The notes beneath the pieces were generated by a model that made no database searches, was not told the origin of the DNA, and worked only from the letters and a program-made list of their open reading frames with translations. A DNA stretch of 64,000 nucleotides from an uncultured Polaribacter sp. (GTDB taxonomy: Bacteria; Bacteroidota; Bacteroidia; Flavobacteriales; Flavobacteriaceae): NCBI RefSeq assembly GCF_947501385.1, contig NZ_CANMVP010000019.1:38912-102911 (forward strand), written 5' to 3'. The number at the start of each line of letters is the position of its first letter. Position 1 is the stretch's first letter. Below, piece by piece: positions 1 to 8,988 of this stretch. A program made the translations under genes and the position numbers.

Positions 1-31
1 TGAAACATCAAATAAAGTTTGTGACATATTT

Positions 32-871
32 TTATCTTAAATCGGTAATTTTTGCAACATCCATGTCATTGTAATCTAAATTTTCTCCTGCCATTCCCCA
101 AATAAATGTATAATTTGAAGTTCCTGAACCCGAGTGAATTGACCAAGGTGGAGAAATGACTGCCTGATGATTTTGCATCCAAATATGACGTGTCTCCTGT
201 GGTTGTCCCATAAAATGGCAAACTGCTTGATTTTCTGGAATGTCTAAATACAAATACACTTCCATTCTTCTATCATGAACATGCGCTGGCATGGTATTCC
301 AAACAGAACCAGTTTTTAACTCTGTCATTCCCATTTGTAATTGGCAGGTGGTTACAATTCCGCCAATAATCATTTGATTTACAGTTCTGTGATTGGCAGT
401 TTCTAAACTTCCCAATTCAATTTTATTAGCTTCTGCTAAACTCACCTTTTTTGTAGGATGCGGTGTATGTGCTGGAGCAGAATTGATATAAAATTTTGCA
501 GGATTGTTAGGATCATCACTTTTAAAAACAACTTCTTTTACGCCTCTACCAATATATAATGCGTCTTTATGATTGATTTTATATACTTCTCCATCCACAG
601 AAATACTGCCATCTGCACCTGTATTGATGATGCCCAATTCTCTTCTTTCTAAGAAATAATTGGCTTTTAAAGGATCAATCGTTTCTAAAGTTAAAGGGGA
701 TGTTGGTACCGCACCACCAGCAATATATCTATCATAGTGTGTATAGGTTAGCTTTATTTTTCCTGCTTCCATTAAGTCGGGAATTAAAAACTCATCTCTT
801 AATGCTTGCGTATCATATTGTTTTACTGCTTTCGGACTTGAAGCATATCTCGTTTCAAAAGTTGTTGCCAT
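32..871 (-). CDS. kduI: 5-keto-4-deoxyuronate isomerase KduI
   Basis: KduI interconverts 5-keto-4-deoxyuronate (DKI) and 2,5-diketo-3-deoxygluconate (DKII) in the cytoplasm, the step after unsaturated uronates are released by polysaccharide lyases. The 279-aa length is normal for the family. Two cupin halves are recognisable, and the C-terminal half carries the zinc-site signature AHVHDRRMEVYLY (two His and a Glu), followed later by the fourth-ligand His in SPPWSIHSG. The start MATTFETRYASSP matches the usual KduI N-terminus. It lies downstream of uxuA on the same strand, separated by about 230 bp that contain a hairpin repeat, so co-transcription is likely but not certain. Its usual partner KduD is not in the window; the SDR gene upstream looks like UxuB instead. 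Confidence 0.93.
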   Translation of the reverse strand: MATTFETRYASSPKAVKQYDTQALRDEFLIPDLMEAGKIKLTYTHYDRYIAGGAVPTSPLTLETIDPLKANYFLERRELGIINTGADGSISVDGEVYKINHKDALYIGRGVKEVVFKSDDPNNPAKFYINSAPAHTPHPTKKVSLAEANKIELGSLETANHRTVNQMIIGGIVTTCQLQMGMTELKTGSVWNTMPAHVHDRRMEVYLYLDIPENQAVCHFMGQPQETRHIWMQNHQAVISPPWSIHSGSGTSNYTFIWGMAGENLDYNDMDVAKITDLR

Positions 872-910
872 ATTTTTTAGTTCTTTACCACGTTACTTTA
901 AGGTTTTCAA

Positions 911-960
911 CACATAGGAACATCGTTTACTTAGCTCTATGATTTCTATTTTTCTATGTG
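911..960. repeat. 50-nt hairpin repeat CACATAG...CTATGTG (copy 1)
   Basis: In the 228-bp gap between kduI and uxuA, CACATAG at 911-917 is answered by CTATGTG at 954-960. The same ends, the same 50-nt spacing and an adjacent AACAT/AACATAG motif recur at 10228-10277, so this is one copy of an interspersed hairpin repeat. The gap also holds a small perfect stem, AATGAAAAT/ATTTTCATT at 1050-1069, just past the uxuA stop codon. That stem lacks a T-tract and is at best a weak terminator. Nothing else is seen in the gap. Confidence 0.5.
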
Positions 961-1099
961 GTGAAATGAAATCTTTTATTTTTTTTTATATCCTATTGAG
1001 CTTAGCCAAAAGTTTTTTTAAGTTCTTGATAGCTTTGCTAGCTACTTTCAATGAAAATGTATTTTCATTTCAGTAATGCTCTAAAGGACATTTTAATTT

Positions 1100-2344
1100 T
1101 TATAATGAACGTCTAATTCCTACTTCTAATCCTCTTAATTCTGCTAAACCGCGTAAACGACCAATGCCAGAATATCCAGGATTTGTTTTTTTCTTTAAAT
1201 CATCTAACATTTTATGACCATGATCTGGTCTAAAAGGCATTCTTACATCTTGTCTTCCTGCGGCAATTCGTTTTTGTTGTTCTAAAACTAAGGCTTTCAT
1301 TACGCCATACATATCTACATCGCCTTCTAAATGATTTGCTTCATGAAAATTTCCTTCTGCGTCTCTTTGGGTTGCGCGTAAGTGAATAAAATGAATTCTA
1401 TCTCCTAAACGCGCTGCCATTCCTGCTAAATCATTATCTGCTCTTACTCCGAAAGAACCTGTACAAAAAGTCAATCCGTTATTTGGAGATTTTACCGCAT
1501 CATAAATATCTACAATATCTTGTTCTGTAGAAACCACTCTTGGCAATCCTAAGATTGGAAAAGGTGGGTCGTCTGGATGTATACACATCAAAACGCCCGC
1601 CTTTTCTGCTGGGGGAATAATTGCTGCTAAAAACGAAAACAAGTTTGCTTTTAATTCTTTTGTACCCACATTTTTATAGGTTGCTAAAATGGCATTGAAT
1701 TCTTCTAAAGTATAACCTTCTTCTGCGCCAGGTAAACCTGCAATGATATTTCTGATTAAGGTTTTTTGCTCTTTATCTGATGCGTTTTTTAAATACTCCG
1801 TTGCCTGTAATTTTTGAACATCAGTATATTCGTTTTCTGCTCCTGGTCTTTTTAACAAATACAACTCGAAAGCGGCAAATGCTGCTGCTTCAAAACGCAA
1901 TGCGGTAGAATTGTCTGAAACTTCATACTCTAAATTGGTACGTGTCCAATCTAAAACGGGCATAAAATTGTAACAAACAATATCAATTCCACATGCACCT
2001 AAATTGGTTAACGTTTGCTTGTAGTTTTCGTAATATTTTTTATAATCTCCAGATTTTGTTTTGATGTTTTCATGAATTGGCACCGATTCTACCACAGACC
2101 AAGTCAATCCAACATTTTCAATAGCTGTTTTTCTTTTCTGAATTTCTTCTACCGTCCAAATTTCTCCATTTGGAATGTGATGCAACGCAGAAACAATTCC
2201 TGTTGCACCAGCTTGTTTGATGTCTGATAAAGAAACGGGATCATTGGGTCCGTACCAACGCCAAGTTTGTTCTAGACCCATCCCAGCCTTTCCAATGGAA
2301 AGAGGTTTGTTCGTAAGTTTATTAATGTTTTGTTCTAAATTCAA
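1100..2344 (-). CDS. uxuA: mannonate dehydratase UxuA
   Basis: UxuA dehydrates D-mannonate to 2-keto-3-deoxygluconate (KDG) in the glucuronate branch of hexuronate catabolism. The 414-aa product has the N-terminal family motif [12 protein letters not shown], a long central insertion typical of bacterial UxuA, and metal-site stretches [24 protein letters not shown] and HFIHLR, with a C-terminal MPFRPDHGH. The length is close to the usual 390-410 aa. It lies about 100 bp downstream of the SDR-type uxuB on the same strand, giving the order uxuB-uxuA-kduI. The repeat at 2417-2445 lies in the short gap after uxuB. Expression is probably driven from the operator-controlled promoter upstream of uxuB. 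Confidence 0.95.
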   Translation of the reverse strand: MNLEQNINKLTNKPLSIGKAGMGLEQTWRWYGPNDPVSLSDIKQAGATGIVSALHHIPNGEIWTVEEIQKRKTAIENVGLTWSVVESVPIHENIKTKSGDYKKYYENYKQTLTNLGACGIDIVCYNFMPVLDWTRTNLEYEVSDNSTALRFEAAAFAAFELYLLKRPGAENEYTDVQKLQATEYLKNASDKEQKTLIRNIIAGLPGAEEGYTLEEFNAILATYKNVGTKELKANLFSFLAAIIPPAEKAGVLMCIHPDDPPFPILGLPRVVSTEQDIVDIYDAVKSPNNGLTFCTGSFGVRADNDLAGMAARLGDRIHFIHLRATQRDAEGNFHEANHLEGDVDMYGVMKALVLEQQKRIAAGRQDVRMPFRPDHGHKMLDDLKKKTNPGYSGIGRLRGLAELRGLEVGIRRSL

Positions 2345-2416
2345 AATTTTTGAGTTTTTTATCTATTTTCCAATATTTCTTTATGAAGAATTTATATATT
2401 ATTTTTTCCACAACAG

Positions 2417-2445
2417 TTCCTTCCCTTTGGGAAGGTTAGGATGGG
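2417..2445. repeat. short interspersed hairpin repeat (copy 1)
   Basis: The stem CCTTCCC-TTT-GGGAAGG is followed by TTAGGATGGG, directly at the 3' end of uxuB. A near-identical copy lies at 37622-37651 in front of the DUF58 gene, 35 kb away. Function is unknown; it may act as a transcript-end or attenuation structure between uxuB and uxuA. Confidence 0.6.
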
Positions 2446-2446
2446 A

Positions 2447-3274
2447 TTAAACCCCACTATACGCTGCAAAACCACCATCAATTGGCACCACAACTCCTGT
2501 TACAAATTTTGAAGCATCACCACACAACCACAAGGTTGTTCCGATTAAATCTTCAGCTTCGCCATAACGCCCCATGGGTGTCTGATCTATAATTTGTTGT
2601 CCTCTTTTTGTTAAACTTCCATCTTTTTCTGTTAGCAAACTTCTATTTTGATCGGTTAAGAAAAAGCCAGGAGCTAAAGCATTGACACGAATGCCTACTT
2701 TAGAAAAATGAACTGCCAACCATTGTGTAAAGTTAGAAACAGCCGCTTTTGCACCACTATACGCTGGTATTTTTGTTAACGGTGTAAAGGCATTCATTGA
2801 AGAAATATTCAACACAGAACATCCTTTTCTGCCCACCATATCTGTTGCAAAAACTTGCGTTGGTAGTAGGGTTCCAATAAAATTTAAATTAAAAGTAAAT
2901 TGAATTCCGCTAACATCTAAATCAAAGAAAGTTTTAAACCCTTCTGTTGTATTCATTAAGTCTGCTGCCTCTAAGTACGGATTCGAAGTGGTTCCTAAAG
3001 GATGGTTGCCTCCAGCACCATTTACTAAAATATCAACTTTACCAAAAGCATCATTTACTTCCTTTTTTGCCTTAACTAATGCGTCTTTCTCTAAAACATT
3101 TGCGGCAACACCTATTGCTTTTCCACCTTCAGCATTAATTTCATCTGCAACCTTATCTGCTGCTTCTTTTCTTAAATCTAATACAGCAATATTATTGCCT
3201 TCTTTTGCGAGCGCTTTTGCCAACGTGCTGCATAGAACACCACCAGCTCCAGTTAATACAATCGTTTTATTCAT
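2447..3274 (-). CDS. uxuB: SDR-type D-mannonate oxidoreductase (fructuronate reductase)
   Basis: This NAD(P)-dependent short-chain dehydrogenase is predicted to reduce D-fructuronate to D-mannonate, the substrate of the adjacent UxuA. The Rossmann glycine motif is TGAGGVLCS near residue 8. Further features are VNGAGGNHPLG near residue 90, the catalytic Ser in NISSMNA and the YxxxK pair in YSGAKAA. The C-terminal block APGFFLTDQNR...TPMGRYGEAEDL is characteristic of the SDR-type UxuB (YjmF-like) group, not of KduD. The ATG at 3274 (MNKTIVLTGAGG) is chosen because an in-frame extension upstream to 3364 would read through the promoter and both operators. KduD (KDG 5-dehydrogenase) is the main alternative. 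Confidence 0.72.
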   Translation of the reverse strand: MNKTIVLTGAGGVLCSTLAKALAKEGNNIAVLDLRKEAADKVADEINAEGGKAIGVAANVLEKDALVKAKKEVNDAFGKVDILVNGAGGNHPLGTTSNPYLEAADLMNTTEGFKTFFDLDVSGIQFTFNLNFIGTLLPTQVFATDMVGRKGCSVLNISSMNAFTPLTKIPAYSGAKAAVSNFTQWLAVHFSKVGIRVNALAPGFFLTDQNRSLLTEKDGSLTKRGQQIIDQTPMGRYGEAEDLIGTTLWLCGDASKFVTGVVVPIDGGFAAYSGV

Positions 3275-3322
3275 ATTATAATTTCTTACTTTACTATTAA
3301 TTTCTAAATTCAATCTATTTTC

Positions 3323-3366
3323 GTGTACGCACACACAAATATAGAAAAAAAATAGTGCACGCACAC
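3323..3366 (-). promoter_or_regulatory. uxuB promoter with two LacI-type operators
   Basis: Two near-identical imperfect palindromes, GTGTACGCACAC (3323-3334) and GTGCACGCACAC (3355-3366), start 32 bp apart, about three helical turns. On the minus strand the -7 box TATATTTG lies at 3336-3343, directly upstream of the first operator. A TTTG -33-like element overlaps the second. A bound repressor would therefore cover both the -33 region and the start site. The natural candidate is the divergent LacI protein encoded at 3462. Sites and spacing are visible in the sequence; the cognate regulator is inferred. Confidence 0.7.
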
Positions 3367-3388
3367 AAAATCATTATTTTTCGTTAAA

Positions 3389-3416
3389 TTGCTCGATATT
3401 ATCTCAATTATATTTG
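3389..3416 (+). promoter_or_regulatory. promoter of the uronate-locus lacI gene
   Basis: TTG at 3389-3391, a 17-bp spacer and TATATTTG at 3409-3416 match the Bacteroidetes TTG/TAnnTTTG promoter. It points at the LacI gene starting at 3462 and lies outside the two GTG(T/C)ACGCACAC operators. Confidence 0.6.
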
Positions 3417-3461
3417 TGGTATTAAAACCTTATAGATATTGAGAAATGAAAAAAAAATTCT

Positions 3462-4541
3462 ATGATTACAATAAAGGATATTGCTAAAAAAGCCAATGTT
3501 TCTGAAGGTACGGTTGATCGAGTAATACACAATCGGGGTGGTGTATCAAAAAAAACAGCATCTAAAATTAAAGCAATTCTTGAACATCATAATTTTAGCG
3601 TAAATCCTGTTGCCAGTGCACTGGCTTTGAAAAATAAATATTTAATTGCCACCTTGATTCCAGAATATAATGATGCTGATTTATTTTGGAAATCGCCACA
3701 TTTAGGTATTTTAAAAGGTGCTAGTGATGTGCATAATTTTGGTGTTACCCTACATAATTTCACATTTAACCAATATGACACAGATTCTTATCTGAATTCG
3801 TTTCAGGCTTTGTTAGAAACCAAGCCAAGTGCAGTCATCATGGTGCCTAATTTCTCCAAAGAAACAAAGCAAATTGTTGGCAAATTAGAAGCTCTTAACA
3901 TTCCTTATTTATTTTTAAATATTGATATTGAAGGTTTTAACAACAAGGCATTTGTAGGTCAAGATTCATACATGGCTGGATATATTGCGGGAAAACTTAT
4001 GAATTTAAGCATCTCCAAACCGTCTACATTTCTAATTATTCAAGCCAGATATAATATTACTAAAAATAACGCCGTATCTAATAGAATTAAAGGTTTTAAC
4101 GATTATTTTATAAAGAATAACATAAACTCTAAAACGCAAACATTAAAAATTGAAAACTTAAATAACTCTATAGAAACGAAAGAAAGAATTAAAAACTACT
4201 TAAAACAACACCCTGAAATTGAAGGTTTATTTGTACCATCGAGTAGAATTTATATTGTTGTTGATTGTCTAAACACTGCTTATTTAAATAAACTGGAGCT
4301 CATTGGATTTGACAATACACCTCAAAATATCAAATGCTTAAAAAACGATGCTGTTTCTTTTTTAATCTCACAAAAACCGTTTGACCAAGGTTATGAAGCT
4401 GTTCGTTTAATGACAGACTATTTAAAAATAAAAAAAGAGCTATCTACTAAGAAAATATATTTACCAATTGATATTTTAACAAAAGAAAATGTAGATTATA
4501 ATGAAAGAAATGAATTGGTTTTTGAAAAGGTAGAAAAGTAA
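3462..4541 (+). CDS. LacI-family regulator, probable uronate repressor
   Basis: The 359-aa transcription factor has an N-terminal LacI helix-turn-helix (MITIKDIAKKANVSEGTVDR, residues 1-20, with the hinge helix near residue 50) followed by a type-1 periplasmic-binding-protein-like sensor domain (about 60-340). The recognition helix reads SEGTVDRVIHNRG, seen in the Bacteroidetes LacI subgroup with a sugar-ABC-type ligand domain. It is divergent from uxuB-uxuA-kduI, and the intergenic region holds two matching operators on the uxuB promoter. A uronate intermediate such as KDG, fructuronate or mannonate is the likely inducer. The ligand is inferred from context only. Confidence 0.85.
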   Translation: MITIKDIAKKANVSEGTVDRVIHNRGGVSKKTASKIKAILEHHNFSVNPVASALALKNKYLIATLIPEYNDADLFWKSPHLGILKGASDVHNFGVTLHNFTFNQYDTDSYLNSFQALLETKPSAVIMVPNFSKETKQIVGKLEALNIPYLFLNIDIEGFNNKAFVGQDSYMAGYIAGKLMNLSISKPSTFLIIQARYNITKNNAVSNRIKGFNDYFIKNNINSKTQTLKIENLNNSIETKERIKNYLKQHPEIEGLFVPSSRIYIVVDCLNTAYLNKLELIGFDNTPQNIKCLKNDAVSFLISQKPFDQGYEAVRLMTDYLKIKKELSTKKIYLPIDILTKENVDYNERNELVFEKVEK

Positions 4542-4644
4542 TCTTTTCCTAAATTTGATTTTAAAGTTATAAAGCCTACCTATTTAATAAAAAATTTCAA
4601 AATAGTGTGTAAATATGTTCATATAATAACTACTAGTATACTAT

Positions 4645-6255
4645 CTAGTCAAATCCTTTGTGATAATTAATACCTATGATATCCCATCTTTTTTGCATTT
4701 CTTCTAAAGCAATGATGAATTTTTCATAGTTTTTGTTTGATTTTTTCGTCCAACCTACTTCGGCATAAGCTGCCAATCTAGGGAAAACTTGAGCATTCAT
4801 TTTTTCAACAGTTGGAATCCATTCACTCCACATTTGACATCCTGAACCCAAAATTTTATCATGGTATTTTTCATCTAAACCTTCTGGTATTGGATCAAAT
4901 GAATATGCTTTTGAAAGCGGAATGGACTTGTAATTATAATCTAAATACGTCATAGAATGTAACGAATTTACAACATCGTGACCGTTTGTAACTGCCTTTT
5001 TGACAAGCTCTAAACTTCCTTTCCAAAAATGGATAATTGCATTTTCAGCTAATTTTTGCTTCACTTCCATATTTGAATTTTGATGTTCTTTATGAAGATT
5101 GTCTCCAAGAATCTCATTCCAACCCATCATACGGTGCTTATTTTTATCCATAAAAATAGACATCTGATTGGTAAAAAATATTTGTAAATCAGCAGGAGAT
5201 GTCAAACCTTCTTTTTTAATTTGATCTTGAATCATTTTAGAGTTTTCCCAGGTTTTAAAGTTTACCTCATCTCCTCCAATATGCACAATATCCGTTGGAA
5301 AAAGTTCAAACACTTCTGTTAATACGTCGGTAAGAAATTGAGTTACTTTTGGGTCTGCGATATTAAAAGAATCGGGTAACTTTCCAAATTCTTGCGTAAC
5401 TTCTGTAGTAGTTCCTAAAATTCCAAGCCACGGATAAGAAGCGATGGCAGCCGTTGCATGACCTGGCATTTCAATTTCTGGAATAATTTTTATATGTCTT
5501 TCTTGTGCATATTTAATAATTTCTTTAATCTGTTTTTGCGTGTAAAAACCTGAATGTGAAAAACCTACTCTATCTGGACTTTTTCTACTAGCTTGTGTGT
5601 CTTTTCGATAACTCCCAATTTCCGTTAGTTTTGGATATTTTTTGATTTCAATTCTCCAACCTTGATCATCTGTTAAATGCCAATGAAAAACATTCATTTT
5701 TAACCTCGACATTTCATCCAATAGATTTTTAACAGCTTCCATTCCTTTAAAATGACGAGATTCATCCAACATAAAAGAACGCCATTGAAAACGTGGTGTA
5801 TCTGAAATCGACACAACTGGAAAATCTATTGATTTATTTTGATAGTTGTTATTGCTGAAATCTACTGGTAAAATTTGTTTAAAAGATTGAATTCCGTAAA
5901 ATAAACCCGCTTTAGTGGCTCCTTCAATTAAAATTGAATTGTTTTTTGCCATCAAACGATAACCTTCTTTTCCTAATTCTTTTTCTAAATTTAAATTGAT
6001 GACTAGTTGAATTCCGTTTCCTTTTTTTCTGATTTTTGGTTTTTTGTTGAATCCGTTTTTTAAAAATGAACACAACAGTTTTGCTTCTTCTTTCGTTTGA
6101 TTGTTAGAGATTATTGTTGTTTTATCATTTAAAACCAAAAAAGCATCCTTTAAAACTATTTCCAAAGGACGTGGAATAATATTAATTTGGCTCTGTATAT
6201 TCAACCCAAATAAGACTACTAATACGATGGTAAATTTTAATTTTGAGGTATTCAT
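4645..6255 (-). CDS. GH20 beta-N-acetylhexosaminidase
   Basis: The secreted or periplasmic exo-hexosaminidase releases terminal GlcNAc from chito-oligosaccharides or other glycans. The 536-aa protein has a signal peptide (KFTIVLVVLFGLNIQSQ, residues 7-23), a GH20b N-terminal domain (about 25-140, beginning INIIPRPLEI) and a GH20 catalytic barrel from about residue 150 (FQWRSFMLDESRHFKG). The substrate-assisted catalytic Asp-Glu pair is in HIGGDEVNFK near residue 335. WHLTDDQGWRIEIKKYPKL and PEIEMPGHATAAIASYP are classic GH20 blocks. It is the last gene of the leftward operon symporter-nagA-GH20, 12 bp after nagA. No sorting domain is visible at the C-terminus. Confidence 0.93.
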   Translation of the reverse strand: MNTSKLKFTIVLVVLFGLNIQSQINIIPRPLEIVLKDAFLVLNDKTTIISNNQTKEEAKLLCSFLKNGFNKKPKIRKKGNGIQLVINLNLEKELGKEGYRLMAKNNSILIEGATKAGLFYGIQSFKQILPVDFSNNNYQNKSIDFPVVSISDTPRFQWRSFMLDESRHFKGMEAVKNLLDEMSRLKMNVFHWHLTDDQGWRIEIKKYPKLTEIGSYRKDTQASRKSPDRVGFSHSGFYTQKQIKEIIKYAQERHIKIIPEIEMPGHATAAIASYPWLGILGTTTEVTQEFGKLPDSFNIADPKVTQFLTDVLTEVFELFPTDIVHIGGDEVNFKTWENSKMIQDQIKKEGLTSPADLQIFFTNQMSIFMDKNKHRMMGWNEILGDNLHKEHQNSNMEVKQKLAENAIIHFWKGSLELVKKAVTNGHDVVNSLHSMTYLDYNYKSIPLSKAYSFDPIPEGLDEKYHDKILGSGCQMWSEWIPTVEKMNAQVFPRLAAYAEVGWTKKSNKNYEKFIIALEEMQKRWDIIGINYHKGFD

Positions 6256-6267
6256 ATTTCAAAAATT

Positions 6268-7431
6268 TTAATTTATTTTAGAAAAAACTATTGCTCCTGA
6301 TTGAATCGTTTTGATAATTTCTAAACCCTTATTATTTTTTTCAAAAATTACCAAGTTTGCTTTATGCCCAACTTGTAAAAGATTATTAGAACTGCCAAAA
6401 AGTGCTTCTGTTGGTTTAATGGATGCCATATTCCAAGCGTCTTTTAAAGACAGTATTTTTTTTTCAATTAATTGATGTACGCACCAAAGCAAAGATTGCG
6501 CTGAACCTGCAAGCATATTAGGATTATCTTTTATAAACAATCTTCCAGAGGAATCTAGGGTTACTTCACCACCAATATGACTTGTATAGTCACCAGCTGG
6601 AAAATCTGCAAAAGATGTTGCATCACTCACCAAAATAGTTTTATTTGGTTTCGTTTTTATAAAAATTTTTAAGAGCGAATCTGGTAAGTGAAAACCATCT
6701 GCAATAATGGTAGACCAAAGATTATCTGAAGCCAATTGCTCAAAAATATAATTTTGATGACGTGGCAACTTGGCGTGAGAAGCATTTCCTAAATGTGTAG
6801 ACATGGTTGCTCCGACTTTGATTGCCTCTTGAATCTGTTCTGGGCTTGCGGCTGTATGACCAATAGACAATACAACACCAGATGCTACACATTTTTGAAT
6901 AAAGTTTGTAGATGCTGCCCATTCTGGAGATAACGTAATCATGCGTATTTTACCTTTTGCAGCATGTTGCCATTTTGTAAATAATTCCCAATCTGGAGCT
7001 TTTACAAATGCTTTAGCATGTGCGCCACGTGGTCCATCTTCCAGTGAAATAAATGGTCCTTCTAAATGAATTCCTGCAATGCAACAATTTGTTTTTGCTG
7101 AATTTTCACAAGCCAATGAAATTGTAGTTAATAATGAGGTGATTCTTTCATCGCTATTGGTAATTATTGTTGGATAAAAATTGGTGATTCCTTTTTTTAA
7201 AAGCACTTCGCATAAATCATCAACATCAGAAACCTGTAACTCTAAATTGTTTAAATCTATTCCTTTGAAACCATTTACTTGAAGATCAACTAAACCTGGA
7301 GCTATATAATATGCAGAATCTAATTCCTCTTTACATTCAGAGATTCTTTTAATGTAGCCCTTTTCAACCTCAACATTAATTGGATTATTAGTTCTGTAAT
7401 CTAATGCTTCAAAAATGGTATTTTTATCCAT
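6268..7431 (-). CDS. nagA: N-acetylglucosamine-6-phosphate deacetylase NagA
   Basis: NagA deacetylates GlcNAc-6-phosphate to glucosamine-6-phosphate in the cytoplasm. The 387-aa length is normal. Amidohydrolase motifs are in order: GLVDLQVNGFKGIDLN, GIHLEGPFISLEDGPRGAH (metal Glu), SIGHTAASPEQ (metal His), STHLGNAS (metal His; usually HLFNAM in other phyla) and LVSDATSFADFPAG (catalytic Asp). The start codon overlaps the symporter stop codon (ATGGATAA, 7424-7431), implying translational coupling. The product feeds NagB, encoded in the other operon of this locus. A GlcNAc kinase to make its substrate is not present in the window. Confidence 0.94.
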   Translation of the reverse strand: MDKNTIFEALDYRTNNPINVEVEKGYIKRISECKEELDSAYYIAPGLVDLQVNGFKGIDLNNLELQVSDVDDLCEVLLKKGITNFYPTIITNSDERITSLLTTISLACENSAKTNCCIAGIHLEGPFISLEDGPRGAHAKAFVKAPDWELFTKWQHAAKGKIRMITLSPEWAASTNFIQKCVASGVVLSIGHTAASPEQIQEAIKVGATMSTHLGNASHAKLPRHQNYIFEQLASDNLWSTIIADGFHLPDSLLKIFIKTKPNKTILVSDATSFADFPAGDYTSHIGGEVTLDSSGRLFIKDNPNMLAGSAQSLLWCVHQLIEKKILSLKDAWNMASIKPTEALFGSSNNLLQVGHKANLVIFEKNNKGLEIIKTIQSGAIVFSKIN

Positions 7432-8902
7432 TTGAACTTTTGTTTAAATTCAAATGTAATACTGTTATTTTTTGTGGAATTGGTTTTCTGTTGAAAAATC
7501 CAACAAGTATAAAAATTAGTAAAGAAGCCAAAATTGGGCCTCCCATTTCTAATGCAAGTGATTTTTGTTCCATCAATTTTAAAATTACAAATACCAATAA
7601 GCCACCAATAATAGATGCTATAGCAGCTGTACTACCACTTCTTTTAAATGCTGGCAATAAACCTAAAATCATAGGTACAGAAATGGGACCTAATAAAGCG
7701 GCAAACCAAGTAACTATCAATCCGAAGATGCCACCAAAACTGCTCGCATTTAATCCTACAATAATGGTTACTGCGGTAAAACAAAACGTACATATTCTGG
7801 CTAATCTCAACTCTTTTTTTTGCGATAGGTTTCGGAATCTTGGAAAAATATTTGGTAAAATATCTCTACAAATAACTGCAGAAATGGTGTTAGAATCTGA
7901 TGATGTCATGGAGAGTGTATTTGCAAACATAGAAGCCAACACTAAACCGAGCAAACCTGCTGGTAAAAACTTTTTAGCCATTAAACCATAAGAAAGTGTA
8001 GGATCTGAAAGATTTTCTAAAAATAACGGCGCTACAAACATAGGATACAACAAAATCAAAGGCCAAATAAGATAGAGAATAGAAGATAAAATACCTGCTT
8101 TTTTAGCAACTTTTGCTGAAGATGACGATATAAAACGAGTGGCAAGATTCCAAGTACCTCCACTGTAGCTAAAGAAATTAATTAATAACATGGTACATGC
8201 AAAAGCAATGGTATACGGATCATTAAAAAAATCTGAATTTCCTTCTGGAAGTTTTTCCCAAACGGTTGAAATGCTCATAATGCCATCATCTGAATTTATA
8301 ATAATGATCACAAACATGGTAATACCTGCCAATAATTGAACAATAAATTGTGCAAAATCATTCCATACATCTGCCCATAAGCCACCAATAGTAATGTAAA
8401 TTAAAGAAACTATACCTACTAGCAAAATACCGAAAGTTATAGAAGTGCCACTAAAAACATTTAATAGAATTGCAATTGCTGCTAATTTTCCTCCCGTATC
8501 AAAAACCTTTATAATAGAACCCGCCCAAGCAATCAATTGCTGCGTTTTAAGATCGTATCTTATGAGAAGATATTCTGTTGGCGATTGTATGCTTGAAAAC
8601 TTTCTTAACCTTGCCCATCTAGGTGCAATATAAAAAGCAGCTAATAATGTTGCGATTGCAACCGTAAAAGCCCACCAGATATATAAGGTAAAACCATGTG
8701 TGTATGCAATACCTGCATAGGCAACAAAAACGGCTCCACTATACCCTGACACATGATGTGAAACACCAGACAACCACCAAGGTAATTTTCCGCCAGCGGT
8801 ATAAAAATCTGCAGAACTCTTAACTCGGGAATACGCCCACAATCCGATGGATATTAAAAGAATAAAGTAAAAAGCTAAGACGATCCAATCAAGTAATTGC
8901 AT
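7424..8902 (-). CDS. sodium:solute symporter (SSS family), likely GlcNAc uptake
   Basis: The 492-aa inner-membrane protein is of the SSS/SLC5 fold with about 13 hydrophobic segments. Family features are the first helix LDWIVLAFYFILLISIGLWAY, then SADFYTAGGKLPWWLSGVSH and the sodium-site region GYSGAVFVAYAG. It is the first gene of an operon with nagA and a GH20 hexosaminidase, and its promoter carries the GCAAACGTTTGC operator. From this context it most likely imports GlcNAc or a small amino-sugar. Because an SSS carrier does not phosphorylate its substrate, a separate kinase is expected elsewhere in the genome. Substrate is inferred; the family is secure. Confidence 0.9.
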   Translation of the reverse strand: MQLLDWIVLAFYFILLISIGLWAYSRVKSSADFYTAGGKLPWWLSGVSHHVSGYSGAVFVAYAGIAYTHGFTLYIWWAFTVAIATLLAAFYIAPRWARLRKFSSIQSPTEYLLIRYDLKTQQLIAWAGSIIKVFDTGGKLAAIAILLNVFSGTSITFGILLVGIVSLIYITIGGLWADVWNDFAQFIVQLLAGITMFVIIIINSDDGIMSISTVWEKLPEGNSDFFNDPYTIAFACTMLLINFFSYSGGTWNLATRFISSSSAKVAKKAGILSSILYLIWPLILLYPMFVAPLFLENLSDPTLSYGLMAKKFLPAGLLGLVLASMFANTLSMTSSDSNTISAVICRDILPNIFPRFRNLSQKKELRLARICTFCFTAVTIIVGLNASSFGGIFGLIVTWFAALLGPISVPMILGLLPAFKRSGSTAAIASIIGGLLVFVILKLMEQKSLALEMGGPILASLLIFILVGFFNRKPIPQKITVLHLNLNKSSNG

Positions 8903-8988
8903 ACAGTTATTTTATGTTGGTGGTGTTCTCATTTTTGATTCAAGGTAAGTTTGTTCTAAATTACTGAATCTTTTTTGACACAACTGGA

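Noticed and set aside
2447..3364. Longer uxuB beginning at 3364
   Set aside because: The extra 30 residues would be encoded by both operators and the -7 box; the conserved SDR N-terminus starts at 3274.
7404..7991. 195-codon plus-strand frame over nagA/symporter
   Set aside because: It is opposite to two well-supported genes and lacks a promoter or family signature; a shadow frame.
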